Shown here piece after piece: positions 22,336 through 34,889 of a stretch of 64,000 nucleotides of DNA. The position numbers and the translations under genes are program-made. The notes under the pieces are model-generated. The model made no database searches. It saw only the letters and a list, made by a program, of their open reading frames with translations, and was not told where the DNA came from. The first letter of the stretch is position 1, and every line of letters begins with the position of its first letter. The stretch comes from Gnetum montanum (taxonomy: Eukaryota > Streptophyta > Gnetopsida > Gnetales > Gnetaceae): positions 224,016 through 288,015 of the forward strand of contig MNCI01006012.1 of NCBI GenBank assembly GCA_015680685.1, in the 5' to 3' direction.

Positions 22336-22604
22336 AGTATTGTTGGCGACCGTTTGGGACGCGACTGCCAACAAGGGTCCTCGAACAGGATTTAGGTGGT
22401 TACTGGTCTCTAGCAACACCAAGGCCCAGATACCTCCAAATAAACTTAGTAGATAATGTGAGTATATGTGTGTGCTGTTGCGGCGTGTGGTTGTGAGAAA
22501 TGTAATGATTGCGTTGTGTGTAAACTACAAATGACTTACTTTAAAGAGATTCAGCCAACTTTGCCAAATACTGTGAGTTGTTGAAAGTTTCCTATTTTGT
22601 TCAA

Positions 22605-23581
22605 NNNNNNNNNNNNNNNNNNNNNNNNNNNNNNNNNNNNNNNNNNNNNNNNNNNNNNNNNNNNNNNNNNNNNNNNNNNNNNNNNNNNNNNNNNNNNNNN
22701 NNNNNNNNNNNNNNNNNNNNNNNNNNNNNNNNNNNNNNNNNNNNNNNNNNNNNNNNNNNNNNNNNNNNNNNNNNNNNNNNNNNNNNNNNNNNNNNNNNNN
22801 NNNNNNNNNNNNNNNNNNNNNNNNNNNNNNNNNNNNNNNNNNNNNNNNNNNNNNNNNNNNNNNNNNNNNNNNNNNNNNNNNNNNNNNNNNNNNNNNNNNN
22901 NNNNNNNNNNNNNNNNNNNNNNNNNNNNNNNNNNNNNNNNNNNNNNNNNNNNNNNNNNNNNNNNNNNNNNNNNNNNNNNNNNNNNNNNNNNNNNNNNNNN
23001 NNNNNNNNNNNNNNNNNNNNNNNNNNNNNNNNNNNNNNNNNNNNNNNNNNNNNNNNNNNNNNNNNNNNNNNNNNNNNNNNNNNNNNNNNNNNNNNNNNNN
23101 NNNNNNNNNNNNNNNNNNNNNNNNNNNNNNNNNNNNNNNNNNNNNNNNNNNNNNNNNNNNNNNNNNNNNNNNNNNNNNNNNNNNNNNNNNNNNNNNNNNN
23201 NNNNNNNNNNNNNNNNNNNNNNNNNNNNNNNNNNNNNNNNNNNNNNNNNNNNNNNNNNNNNNNNNNNNNNNNNNNNNNNNNNNNNNNNNNNNNNNNNNNN
23301 NNNNNNNNNNNNNNNNNNNNNNNNNNNNNNNNNNNNNNNNNNNNNNNNNNNNNNNNNNNNNNNNNNNNNNNNNNNNNNNNNNNNNNNNNNNNNNNNNNNN
23401 NNNNNNNNNNNNNNNNNNNNNNNNNNNNNNNNNNNNNNNNNNNNNNNNNNNNNNNNNNNNNNNNNNNNNNNNNNNNNNNNNNNNNNNNNNNNNNNNNNNN
23501 NNNNNNNNNNNNNNNNNNNNNNNNNNNNNNNNNNNNNNNNNNNNNNNNNNNNNNNNNNNNNNNNNNNNNNNNNNNNNNNNN
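22605..23581. other. Assembly gap of 977 N
   Basis: Unknown bases. Open frames spanning the Ns are artefacts. The gap is inside the 22341-25986 insertion, so its true length is uncertain. Confidence 0.98.
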
Positions 23582-23859
23582 CTTATATATAATAATGTTT
23601 AAAAATAATATTATAAGACTTGGAATAATTAAAGGCAAGTTTTTAAAATAGGGCTTCACACTATATGTACTTCGTTAATGGTTATTATATCTATATATAT
23701 GGGGGGGGTGTCGGACCCCAAAAAGAGAATTTTATTAATTAAATGAGAATCAGTACATGGTCAACATCTGAACATATTGATGGATAAATAGGGAGAAGTA
23801 CAATGACAAATGTGATAGTTGAAAGAAAACATCTTGAAACATAATCTTTCTCAGGGTGT

Positions 23860-23916
23860 GGGAGTACATGCCGAAGAAGGGAGTACATGCCGAAGAAGGG
23901 AGTACATGCCAAAGAA
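23860..23916 (+). repeat. Three tandem 19-bp units
   Basis: GGGAGTACATGCCGAAGAA occurs three times in a row, the third with one change (CCAAAGAA). It lies inside the 22341-25986 insertion. Confidence 0.85.
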
Positions 23917-24104
23917 CTACCTAATGCTGGGAATCCTTAGGAACTATGAGTTTATAAGACCAGGAGAACAACAAAAAGCTCAAAATGCTCAAAATCATGA
24001 TGATAACACACTCCGATGTAGTAGATCGAGATTGGAAAGAGTGCACGAGTTGGTGTATCTACTCCAAGGCTGCAAACAATAAAACAACTGATTAGTATCC
24101 AACT

Positions 24105-24466
24105 TTAACTTAGAAGTACGAATAAAATTTGGAAATGCACAAGGTGAAGAATTTGAGATTTTTCCATAATATTTAAATGGTTAGAGTTGGACGAATTAGT
24201 GTTCTGGAAAAGAGTAGTGCATCTACGCTTCCATATAAAGTAAAGAACGAGGGGCCTAATAACTTTCCAAAGAAACTGAAGGTCAGAAGAGGGGATGGCC
24301 AAAAATCCGAATAAGATATCCTCATGGGAAAATGTGCACAAAGGAAAAACCTTAGAAACCCATTCCCATGAAGACTAAGCGAAAGGGCAATATCAAAAAA
24401 CGTGGACAAAATTTTCAAGACCTCCATAGAGAGGGCAAGTAGGGTTTGAAATCCCAAGGTATTCAC
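24105..24466 (-). pseudogene. Possible LINE ORF2 C-terminal remnant
   Basis: Two overlapping minus-strand frames contain LQFLWKVIRPLVLYFIWKRRC and the continuation TTLFQNT. This resembles the W..IRP..LW.IWK.R...F pattern common near the end of plant LINE and related RT proteins. A frame change separates the two parts. No RT core is visible. The resemblance is short, so this is a weak call. Confidence 0.3.
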
Positions 24467-24599
24467 GACATTTGCCGATAGGCAGGCCTTGATGCAAGAG
24501 GCACCAAAGAAATTGCTTAATTTTTGGAAGAGTTGGAAGGCTCCAAACTCATGAAAAGAGAGAGAGCCAAAACTGTTTAGACTCTTCTTTGTGCCATGA

Positions 24600-25986
24600 T
24601 CGATTGTAGCGGTTAACCATATGTATTAACTTGTTAGATATTTTAATCACTTGATGTTTTTATAAAGTTATATACGAGTGGTAGTAATGAAATAATTTTA
24701 CATATATCTTGGTAAAAGTGGAAAATTTAATGAATGGGTTAAAATAATTCTTCTTTGTCTTCCCTAGTAAATAGTGTGGATAATCAGCAACAGTTCCAAA
24801 ACAGCAGGCGTAATCGGCTAGTTTGTTTTCTCCTTTCTCTGCACAAAACCTATAAGAACCGACACATGTTCTACCCAAGATCCAAAGTGCTGTATCAACC
24901 AAAACTGTATGTTTGAACTACCACCATACAATAAGGCCCTGCAAAATCGTAACCAACTGCCACCGCGGGAGAAGGTTCTTCAACTGCATCTAGTTCGGTT
25001 GTCGTGTGGTGTGATGTTCAATTGCTGGAGGAGAAGGGTTTTTCTTGAAGAACAATGTGCTGAACATACTATTCTAAATAGAGGGTTTCGGTTGCCAAAT
25101 ATTTTTGTTTTGCCCCCAAATTGGCTTAGGGCTTCCTGCGTTTGTTAAACTTTTTCTGAATCATCACCACCATTGTCATTGATTGTAGGACCAGGGGCTA
25201 ATGTATTGTGGATCTATGTCCAGTGAAACCGTAGGAACCTTCTGAGCTGTTGCAACCCACACAATAGAAACCGCTATGGCCTACAAAACTTAACATCAAA
25301 ATCGGGGTTTCAACAAGGTGTGACTCCTTTCTCCGTGTATTTCATAGATGAGGGTTTTGATTTTTTTTCAAAAATAATATCCCTACATTTATGGTAAAGA
25401 TGTCTATCTACGCCAGAATGAATGTCGCGCGGAAGGCGGTGTTGAACATTTTTGTGTGGCATGATTTTCCAGGAACACCACAGTCTTCCTTTCCCTTCAC
25501 TAATATTATTTCTATGGTGTTTGCTTCCCCTCCATTGCTGCGATCAGCAAGTATACGGTGGACGTTGGTCCAACTATGGTCTTCCTTTACTCCTCTCTCA
25601 TTGCTGCATAATCTTTCAAAACAACCGAGGTGTTGTTGATTTTTGTTTTAATTTCTGCTTTGCAAGGAGTTTCAAATGTTATCTTAAGGACGCGACCGAG
25701 TTTAACAACCGAGATCTGCAACTTAGTGCTTTCCACGTAAATAACATACTTCCTTCCTTGCTATAGTACTATCCTTTGATCTTTAATAAAGGAATAATTT
25801 GGCACTTTCATCTTGTACCCAGAAGGCTTCAACATCAAATTCTTTACCAGTGAATCAATCTTCTAAAAACACCCATCAACCCTCAACACTAAAGCTGTAA
25901 TTTACTTGTAAAATTACAACCATAGATTCCTCCAATTTTGAATAAAATATTTCAACTGTTCCATGGAATGGCCAAATGTGCCAACA
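24600..25986. other. Right part of the 22341-25986 insertion, nothing recognised
   Basis: Several open frames below 110 codons occur but none shows a motif. Near 25785 there is AATAAAGGAATAA, which could be a polyadenylation signal on the plus strand. If this is a solo LTR, this stretch would be its R/U5 end. Confidence 0.35.
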
Positions 25987-25991
25987 AGTAT

Positions 25992-28250
25992 TTATGGATG
26001 ATATACTTATTTTTTCTAAGTAAAGAGAAGAACATGTCAAACATTTGCAAATTACAATGGAAATTCTTAAAGAACATCAGTTGAAAGCTAAATTGAATAC
26101 ATGTGAACTCTTTAAGGAAGAAGTTTCATACTTGGGCCATATAGTTTCTAGGAAAGGATTGCAAGTAGATCCAACAAAGGTTAGTGTAATTTGGTACTGG
26201 CCTGAATTAAATGATGCTACAACAATTCATATTTTTCTAGGCTTAGTAGGTTTTTATCAACATTTCATTAAACATTATTCTAATTTAGTATCCACCTTGA
26301 ATGACCTTTTACAAGAAAAATGTGTGTTCAAGTTTGATGAAAAATACAGGGAAGCTTTCCCCAAATTAAAGATGCTACTCACAACAAAAACTATTCTGAG
26401 AATTCTAGATGAAGAATTACCCTTTGAAGTATCCATAGATTCTTGTGGAAGAGGAATTGGTGAAGGTCTTTCACAGGAAGCTAAAGTGGTATTTTTTGAA
26501 TCTCATAGATTACGAGAAGCTAAGGTAAATTACTCAACCCATGATTTAGAAATATTAGCAATTGTTCATGATTTGAAACTTTAAAGAAATTATCTTTGTG
26601 TAAAAATGTTTGTACTAAAAATAGATCATAAAAGTTTAGAATATTTGTAGAGATAACCTATTTTGAATACTTGTTAATGGAGATGGGTAGAATTATTGGT
26701 TGAATATGATTTTGAAATCAAATATATCTCAAGTAAGAAAAATGTAGTAGCTAATGCCCTTAGTCAAATGTGGAACTTAATGATAGGTGTGGTAGTGTCC
26801 TTAATAGAATAAGAAATTAAGGAACAAATAAAAGAAGATCCTTACTTTAGAAAGATTTTAACTAATATTTCCTTTGAGCCTCGATATTAAGTTGTCCATA
26901 ATGGTTTATTAATGAAGGGGTAAAGATTGTTGTGTGAAGCATATGAAGTACCATATGTAGGACACCCAAGTTATATTAAGACTTATATGATGATATGTAA
27001 ATCTTATTTTTGGCTTGGAATGAAGAATGATGTGTCATTGTACATTAAAAACTACCCAACATGCCAAAGAATAAAAGTTAAAGAAAAAAAGAAACCTAGT
27101 GGGTTACTGCAACCTTTGGAAGTTCCAACGTGGAAATGGGAAGACATAACCATGGATTTCATTATGGGATTGCCAATAACCAAAAAGGGAAACAACTCAA
27201 TTTTGGTAGTGGTTGATCATCTATCAAAGATGGTACATTTTATAGCTTTGAAATCTACAAACACAGTAGAAGAAGTAGCTCAAAAATTCATACAAGAAGT
27301 ATTTTGATGCATGGTTGTCCAAAATCTATTACCTCAAACTAAGATCCCAAGTTCATATCCCAATTTTGGCAAAATTTCTTCAAAGNAAAGATCCCAAGTT
27401 CATATCCCAATTTTGGCAAAATTTCTTCAAAGAGCTTGGAACTTAGTTGAATAGAACATGTGAATAGCTTATCACCCAGAGACTGATGGGCAATCTAAAC
27501 ATGTGAATAGAACATTAGAAGATATTCTATGAAGCTATGTTGGGAGTAGACAAAAAACGTGGGAGAATTACTTGCACTTGGTAGAATTCGCCTATAACAA
27601 TAATTATCAAGATTCCATACATTGAACACCCTTTGAAGTAGTATATGGATAGAACTACTATACACTAGTAAACTAGGCAGATCCAACCTTAAGAATGAAA
27701 TAGAAGGAAGAAGAAATCAAAATAACAAAAAATAGTTTCATGAGAGATAAATGAAATTTACATGCTACCCAAGATAAATATAAGGGATATGCATATCAAC
27801 ATCAACTTAAGAAAGAATTCCAAGTGGGATATCAAGTATTACTAAGAGTAAAACCTACTAGAAGTTCTTTTAAACTTGGAAAATATACTAAATTGGCATC
27901 TAGATATTGTGGACCTTTTGAAATTTTTGAAGGAATTGGCAAAGTGGCATATCAGTTAAGTCTTTAAGCAGCCTTAAGATTTCACGTTGTTTTCCATGTA
28001 AGTTTGCTAAAGAAATTTCATGAAAATGATGTACCATATGTGATGGACTAGAATACTTTGCCACTATGATCCAATGCTAGATTTGAAGTTAAATCCATTG
28101 CAATTGAGAACCAACAAATAAAGAATTTACAAAATAAAACTATTAGCAAAGTACTTTTTCAATGGTCAAATTGTGATCAACAAACTTTGGAAAACAAGGA
28201 GTTTATTCTTAATACTCATTTCCAACTTTTTGATCATCATGATATTGAAT
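25992..28250 (+). pseudogene. pol: RT end, RNase H, integrase and chromodomain-like tail of chromovirus E
   Basis: The frame resumes with FMDDILIFSK, the RT catalytic box, directly after the duplicated AGTAT. Then come VSYLGHIVSRKGLQVDP and FLGLVGFYQHFIKHYS. RNase H follows with STHDLEILAIVHDLK and KKNVVANALSQ. Integrase has GHPSYIKTYMMICKSYFWL and CQRIK, then WEDITMDFIMGLP, VVVDHLSKMVHFIAL, and YLHLVEFAYNNNYQDS. The tail has ASRYCGPFEIFEGIGKVAYQL and a chromodomain-like segment (IENQQIKNLQN, VLFQWSNC) at about 28060-28240. Many premature stops occur. A duplicated segment at the N at 27386 must be removed to read the second integrase Asp region. Confidence 0.85.
27343..27431. other. Assembly join with duplicated flank at single N (27386)
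   Basis: About 43 bases (AAGATCCCAAGTTCATATCC and onward) occur on both sides of the N. The duplication interrupts the integrase frame of element E. Confidence 0.85.
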
Positions 28251-28420
28251 GATAAATTGTATTTATTATTGATGTAATAAATTATGTTTTATAATTTCTA
28301 ATCTTCTATTTGTAAAGATGATAATGGATCAAATAAAGGAATTGAAGCTAAGGAGCATAATAGTGAAGTAACAATTGAGCGATTGGATATAGAGAAAGCA
28401 CTCAAGGATGAGCTGGATGC

Positions 28421-28435
28421 TTAAGAGGGGTAGAT
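28421..28435 (+). other. Polypurine tract of chromovirus E
   Basis: TTAAGAGGGGTAGAT lies immediately before TGTAGTGTCC, the usual layout at the 3' LTR of chromoviruses. Confidence 0.65.
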
Positions 28436-28658
28436 TGTAGTGTCCCATTCCTTGTTAAGGGTGGAAACAAATTTTAACAATGTAATTAACCTTTAAATAA
28501 AGGAACACTTCATTATGAGGAATTACGATTATTCAGGTATCCCTTAGGAATGGGTTTGGCCTATGCCATTTAAGGTTGGGTTTGGAGGTTATGCTGGCAT
28601 GGAGTTATGGAGCCTAGAAAGGTAAGTGATGGAAGCTAGATGAAGTGGGACAAGAAGG
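28436..28658 (+). repeat. Truncated 3' LTR of chromovirus E
   Basis: This starts TGTAGTGTCCC after the polypurine tract. It stops at about 28658 where sequence homologous to the 3' ORF of the Athila-like elements begins. No continuation is recognised after element F. Confidence 0.6.
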
Positions 28659-28659
28659 G

Positions 28660-30692
28660 ACTTGCTACTAACAACATGAGGTTGACCATGCTGGAAAAAT
28701 AAAAAAAAATCTTAGAAGAGAGTATCCACTAGTTAAGGGAACAATTGGTGAGGGTCAACTAGGACATGATTTGCCTTGCAAGAGAAAAAAAAACCCTTTA
28801 TATGGAGGAGGTATGTCCCCTTAGACAAAAATTAACCATTGAAATCATCACATTCCAAAATGAGACAAAGAAACATGAAAGGCTTAAGAAACACTTCCAT
28901 GACCAAGTGGGCATATATAAATAGCTAAACAGGAAGGAAATCCAAATGGCAAAGGCTAGAATTAGCTCCATATTAGCATAGAATCTTTATTAACCATTTT
29001 GGATAATTGTGCCCTTGTCCACTAGGTAGAAGTAAAAAATAAAGACCTGTAGATTGAGGACTTGAAAGAGTACATGGGGTTAGATAACCTTCATTATGCT
29101 AACTTAGCCATGTTGACATAGGTAGGCCCTAAAATGAGCTAGAATAGCAAGTAGTAGCTATCTATGCACTATATGAGAAAGAGTTTGTGGATCATAAATA
29201 TGCACTCTAGAAATCTCAAGTGGCAAACTTTAAACTAGAAGCAGTAAAGGCTTGCTACCACAAGAAAAAAGATCTAGCAACAAACTTGGCCAGAATATTA
29301 TTAGACTACCATGAACTCCATGAAAAGTCTAGAGTACTCGAAGAGGAAAGAAGGTAGTTTTTAGCTTGGTACATAAAGCAGATCAAATGTTTCCACATCT
29401 ACCATGCCCACGGGATGTGTCAACTCCATCAAACATTGGTTCCTTAACATGGACAATTCATGATCCTAGAATGGAAGAAGAAAATATTTAGGCACTGCTA
29501 AACCAATATAGATTTCAGAAGCTTGATGATAAGGGGAAGCAACTAATGTAAGAGCCACCTCTACCTGGAACAACATAAGGCTACATCTAGCTCTAGCAAA
29601 ATTTTTTTGTAAAGTTGTTATGTCATAAGTTTTGTCATTTTTGTAAACTCCACTATGACATTAGAGAGTCATGTATATAAGAGTCAATGTCATATGAATC
29701 TACCTACCAAATTTGTAAGGAACTCTATCCTCATTTTTTTAAAATCAAGGATGAGTTTTCAATCAATTGTGGGGATATGATAAATCAAAATTTTCTTGAT
29801 CACAATATCAACTATTTGATATCAAAGTTGTGATATTGGATCCTTGATATTAGGACACAAGCTATGATGTCACATATCTAATATCACAGATGTGTGTAGG
29901 CCTATAAATACAACACTTACGTGTATCATCCACACATCGTTTCATTTCACACTTAGCAAAATTTTTTCAGTTTGTTTCCTTAATTTTAGCACTTAGCACT
30001 TAGGAGTGTATACTCGTAGTGTGATGTTTAGTACTTGAATGGAGTCTTTATTTGAGTGAAATGTACTTGGACACGTTTCATGCATGGAAATAAAGATTGA
30101 GATTTCTCTACATCATTATAGCATCACTTATTCTTTATTTCTTACACTTAGAATAATTTTACTATTTCCGTTTAGCCTAATGTTTACTATTTTCATTAGT
30201 TACTAATTTACTTTCTATGCACTTTACTGTTCCTATTGTTAAGGGGAATGAGTACGCTTAATCTCGAACACTTAAGTGTAACTACTTGCTAACCTAGTAC
30301 TACTATTACTTGGTACACCAAGTAGTGTGGTACTTAGTAATCCTAGTAGTAGTTACATGAAGTCCAAGGTGTGAATGGAAGGTTAGGATTGGCTGCTCAT
30401 TGCATAGGCTAGATTAGATTTGGTTACTATTACTTAGAATTAGAAACCTGTACTATTACCTTATGTTTTCAAGGTGAATTATGACCAACACAACACCATT
30501 ATCATATCATGCACCTCACCATGTGTTAAACCATATGCATCAATTTTACTAACTCACGTGAGAAGACACTGATTGTGAACTCTAACCAATTACTAGCATA
30601 ATTACATTACCTTGTCCACGGAATTCAACTAGGTTGCACGTGAACACTCATAACTCATATGGTTGGGTGTTGGACTACTCCACTACTCATTA
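28660..30692 (+). mobile_element. Athila-like element F, 3' end only, plus strand
   Basis: 28660-29770 matches the reverse complement of 34800-35770 in element C, with shared phrases such as GAGGTTGACCATG and GAGGGTCAACTAG. It is the coiled-coil C-terminal part of the 3' ORF, full of stops. A TGTGGGGATA tract precedes an LTR. The left side is truncated, so it arrived by recombination or was cut by a later event. Confidence 0.75.
29778..30692 (+). repeat. LTR of Athila-like element F
   Basis: This begins TGATAAATC and ends CTCCACTACTCATTA, equivalent to the reverse complement of element C LTRs (33733-34625, 43218-44116). It carries spaced TGATATTGG/GATATC-like motifs at about 29805-29895, then CTATAAATACAAC at about 29911. 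Confidence 0.75.
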
Positions 30693-33600
30693 AATGTTGT
30701 AATAGATTCCTAGCTATTACTGAAAACTCAAATCTAAGCTAAAATCCTTACTTGCACCTTACCCAGATGAAACCATCACCTAGAAGTAAAGGTCTAGAAA
30801 ATCAAAAAATAATCAAGTGACATAAGTAGAAATGAAAGAAGGAATTGTAACTAATGGTTTTACTTGGTTATTTTTTAAGATTTCGTATTACTTCTACTCT
30901 CCTCTCTTCACTAGAGTTTTAGCTTTTCGTTTCCACTAGATGGTGGGTTTGTTTTTGGAACTTGAAAGAATTGAAACCTATGTACACTCCAAGGCATATA
31001 GTTAAATATAACTTTATAACTTAGCATTACCCACTAAAATTAAATGCATAACTTAGAGCTTCCAAATTAAGAGTCTTACCACTAAGTTAACACCTCATTG
31101 TTAAATGTGACAAAATAGATTAAGGTTTTAGGTATATATAGGATGAAGCCTCATATTTGATGCTTGCAACTTAATTAATCATTAACTTCCTTGGGAGGGG
31201 AGCAAGAGGTGGTGTAGGAACCCTAAAATAACTATAATATAGATATTCCTTAATATATATAACTTAGTATTACCCATCAGAATCAAACCCATGACTTGGA
31301 GCTTTTCAAATCATTAACCTGGTTGGTTTGTAACTTTCTTGACGAACTAATCACAATTCTTCTAAAGATGCAGTGGTACTTTTCTTAGAAATTCAAAAAA
31401 CTTATAAATCCAACCACATATAAGGCTATAACATTTAAATCATAAGTCTAATATCAATTTCATTTAAACCTATATAATCCTTACATAATTTTTATAACTT
31501 GAAATTTTGCATAGGTTTAATTATTTAGTTTAAGTCTTTTAGATATGTTATTTTTAATTTCATGAGTTAAATAATAAACTAAATTATTACTTCTAATAAA
31601 GTATTTTTGAAAATTTTTATATCTTTTGCTTCTTACTACTATTTATGCTTAACTATAGATTTTTTTATATATTGAATAGTTTAATGTTGAAATCTAATTA
31701 CCCTTATAAGTTTTTTGCATGTTAGATTTCACATGAGTACAAATATTTAATCATGCTTATTTTATTCTAGACTATGTAGCTATGATTATTAATACTTGGA
31801 GCTTTTAAGATCCTATTGATACCTTTTTCATACCACATATAACTTTTCATCATCAAAATGGAATTTTCAGTTTTTTTTTAAGTGAAAACTAAGGGTTAGT
31901 TAAAATAGATTTCTTAAGAAAATGCCTTAAGTTAACATTGTACCTAAAATCTAACCTTATCAATGTGTGTCTCAAATATTAAAAAATATTCGATTTCATT
32001 TTTTATTCATTAACATTGGAGATATGGTATTTGTTTTTATGTTTGTACTATAAGCATTATGCATTGTGTTATAAAATCAAAAACCATGCATAGTTACACA
32101 TGCTCAAGATATGTGTTGCCTTGCATGTGATCCTTCCACCCTATAAATACGCCTTTATTCTTCATTTATGTTCCATTTTCCTATGTCAGAGACCTAAGAC
32201 TTATGGGTTTGAAAAGAGAAAGAGAAGATGGTGGGAATTTAAAAAAAGAAAGGAAGGGAGAAAAAAAGAATTTTTGAAGTACAAAAAAAAATTGCATAAG
32301 AAAACTTATTTACTTTTTCTAGATATGATGCTACCATATTTTTTTGATAATTTTGTACACTTTTTCCTAATACTTGGCTATTTGTTATTATTTTATTATT
32401 AAACCAAGATTTTATTGAATTTTTGTTGTATTGGGCTTGTTTTGTATGGAGACTGTATCAAAATTCTATCTATTTTATTTTCTCTATCAATTTAATTCTT
32501 AGTTATTATTTATAGTATTCATAGTTGGTTCACTATTTCATAATTTTTTCTATGAATAATTTTAGAATTTGCTTCAAGTCATTTTTTATACTGCATTTTG
32601 AGTGTTTTATTGTTTATTTCCTAGAGACCCATTTAGAATCTATGTTATTACTATTTATTATTTCCATATTTTTGTAAAAAAAATGCCCATTTGACTTTAT
32701 GTCAACAATTTCCAACATAGTACACTAGCTTTTATATAATCTTGGCCCTTAGAAAATCAATAGCATTTTTAATAGTTTGTATTTATTAATTTTACAACAC
32801 AACATCTACTTCACTAGCTTTGAATATTTCCAAGTTGACATATCCATATGGAAGATGCCCTAGGTGATAGTCTCTCTAAATGGGTTTTCAAAGGGTGTGC
32901 TATCTGACCAACATTTTACACATCAACACATGGTACTATAGACATGAAGAGATAATACAAATTTTAAACCAAACCAAGTTAGAGAAGAAGTCTCTATTAC
33001 CTCATGATATGTTACTACAAATTAGTAAGACTAGAAATCCCTTCAATGATATAACTTTTCTCTATAAAAGATTCATAATGGATGTTATCACGAGTAGAGA
33101 TACAAGAGCACTAGAGGTCTATCATATGTTATATGAACTTCCTTTGATTAAATGTAGTTGAGTCATCCATACACTAGATATTTATTGAGATATTTGCAAG
33201 AAGATTGTTTTAAACTTGAAACAAAATGATGAATAAGAAAATTATATAACCATTATTAATGCATGTCAAAGAAGACCTTTGAACATGAAATATGTATCGT
33301 TGTTGTAGGTTGTCCATAAACACAATTGTACTTTAATCGATAAGGATACTTCTACATGGAGACTCAAAGACACAAAAGGAGGGGTTAGAAGAAATTCAAT
33401 ATTCTCCATTTTTCCCAAGTAGGAAGAGGATAGGTGGATAAAGTACTATTTGGTTATGTTACCATTATACTATTCTTTTGGAAATGTCAAAAAAGATATC
33501 AGAAGTAATGATGTATAGGTAAATCAAAATGCATTTTTATTCATTGCAACTATGAACATGGGACCTATGATTTTGAAGAATATTTTAATCATGCATTGGA

Positions 33601-33732
33601 ATAAGAATGACAGTATTCTAAGGTATCTTCCTAGTTGCAAGATCATGAGGAGATGATTTCAAAATCCTTGCCATCTTATAGTTGGTCAATAAATAATTCT
33701 AGAAAATATTATACAAAGTATGCAATAGATTT
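30693..33732. other. Unassigned AT-rich stretch
   Basis: No pol or gag motif is visible. Two copies of a degenerate 65-base phrase (AACTTAG.ATTACCCA) occur at about 31018-31085 and 31255-31322. CCCTATAAATACGCC at 32140-32154 looks like a promoter, and a 100-codon frame at 32100-32402 is Lys-rich low complexity. A 93-codon frame at 32880-33161 (MGFQRVCYLTNIL) has a fairly normal composition but no family I know. The region is probably decayed repeat DNA into which element C inserted. Confidence 0.4.
33728..33732 (+). repeat. Left target-site duplication of element C
   Basis: GATTT precedes the LTR; GCTTT (44117-44121) follows the other LTR. Four of five bases match, as expected for an old insertion. 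Confidence 0.5.
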
Positions 33733-34625
33733 TAATGAGTGGTGGAGTATCCAACACCCAACCATATGAGATACAAGTGTTCACCGACAAATCCTAGTAG
33801 AATTTCGTGGACAAGGTAATGTAATTATGCAAGTAATTGGTTAGAGTTCACGATCATTGGCTTCCCATGAGGCCTATGGTTTAACTCACAGTGAGGCATA
33901 TGATAATGATGTTGTGTTGGCCATATTTTTGCTAAAAAACATGAAGTAAATGGAAAGTAAAGGTAGTAGTTTCTAAATATAAGCAACAGTAAACAAAATC
34001 TAATCTAGCCTATGTGATGAGCAACTAGTTCTGTCCTTCCATTCATACCTTGGAGTTCATATTATCAAGTACTACACTATTAGGTGTACCAAGTGATAGT
34101 ACTACTAGGTTACGAAGAAGTTACACCTAAGTGTTAGAGATTAGTCATACTCATTTCGCTTAACAACAGGAATAGTAAAATTCATAGCAAGCAAATCAGT
34201 AACTAGAGAAAATAATAAACATTAAGCCAAGTGAACGCAGTAAAAAAATTCTAAGTGTAAATAATAAAGACTAAGTGATGCTACAATGATGTAAGTAATC
34301 TTGATCTATATTTCTGAGCATGAAACATGTCCAAGTACATTCCACTCGAACAAAGATTCCATTCAATTACTAAACATGACACTACAGGCATACACTCCTA
34401 AGTGCTAAGTGCTAAAATTAAGAAAAATAACTAATGTAATTTCACTAAGTGTGAAATGAAATTGTATGTGGATGGTGTGCTTAACTGTTGCATTTATAGG
34501 CTTGCACACATCTGTGATATTGGATACATGACATCATATCTTATGCCTCAATATTGAGGATTCGATATCATGACTCCAATATCGAATACCTTATATTATG
34601 ATTGATGAAAAAATTCGATTTATCA
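33733..34625 (-). repeat. 3' LTR of element C
   Basis: Read on the minus strand it begins TGATAAATCG and ends CTCCACCACTCATTA. It has GATATC-like motifs at 34520-34605 and TATAAAT at 34492-34498. A GGGGGTA tract (34626-34632 complement) precedes it. Confidence 0.85.
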
Positions 34626-34889
34626 TACCCCCACGATTGATTGAAAACTTATCCTTAAGTTAAATAAAAATGAGGATAGAGTTCCTTATGAAATTTGGAT
34701 GTAGATTTACATGACATTGACCCTTACATACATGACTCTCTAATGTTGCAGTGGAGTTTACAAAAATGACACATTTCATGACATGAAAAATTTACAAAAA
34801 GAACAAAAAATTGGCAAAGCTAGATGTAGCTTTAAGTGGTTCTAGGTGGTAGTGGCTCTTCCATTGGTTACTTCCCCTTATCATCAGGC

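Larger units (their letters stand above)
22341..25986. mobile_element. TG...CA insertion in chromovirus E RT, family unknown
   Basis: The insert begins TGTTGGCGACC and ends TGTGCCAACA, giving a perfect 7-base terminal inverted repeat. It is flanked by AGTAT (22336-22340 and 25987-25991), a 5-bp duplication. These are LTR-element hallmarks, but no second copy of the terminal sequence is visible inside. It may be a long solo LTR or an element whose inner parts lie in the N run. Its body (23582-25986) shows no pol domain. Sequence around 24105-24470 (minus strand) has a weak resemblance to the tail of plant LINE ORF2. Confidence 0.7.
2769..28658 (+). mobile_element. Chromovirus-type Ty3/gypsy element E, split by two insertions
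   Basis: Gag (2769-3916), protease and RT (21300-22335), and RT end, RNase H, integrase and chromodomain-like tail (25992-28250) belong to one plus-strand element. The two breaks coincide exactly with target-site-flanked insertions at 3925-21229 and 22341-25986. Removing the second restores the residues around the RT catalytic box. Domain order (PR-RT-RH-INT) and a C-terminal chromodomain-like segment identify a chromovirus. The 3' LTR begins at 28436 and is cut short at about 28658. The 5' LTR is not resolved. Confidence 0.8.

Noticed and set aside
22578-23659. Long open frames across the N run
   Set aside because: They consist almost wholly of unknown residues.
22341-25986. DNA transposon based on the 7-base terminal inverted repeat
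   Set aside because: TG...CA ends with a 5-bp duplication fit an LTR better, and no transposase motif is visible; the short inverted ends are normal for LTRs.
32100-32402. 100-codon Lys-rich frame after a TATA-like site
   Set aside because: Low complexity and hydrophobic/Lys runs, no domain; promoter-like site alone is weak in AT-rich DNA.
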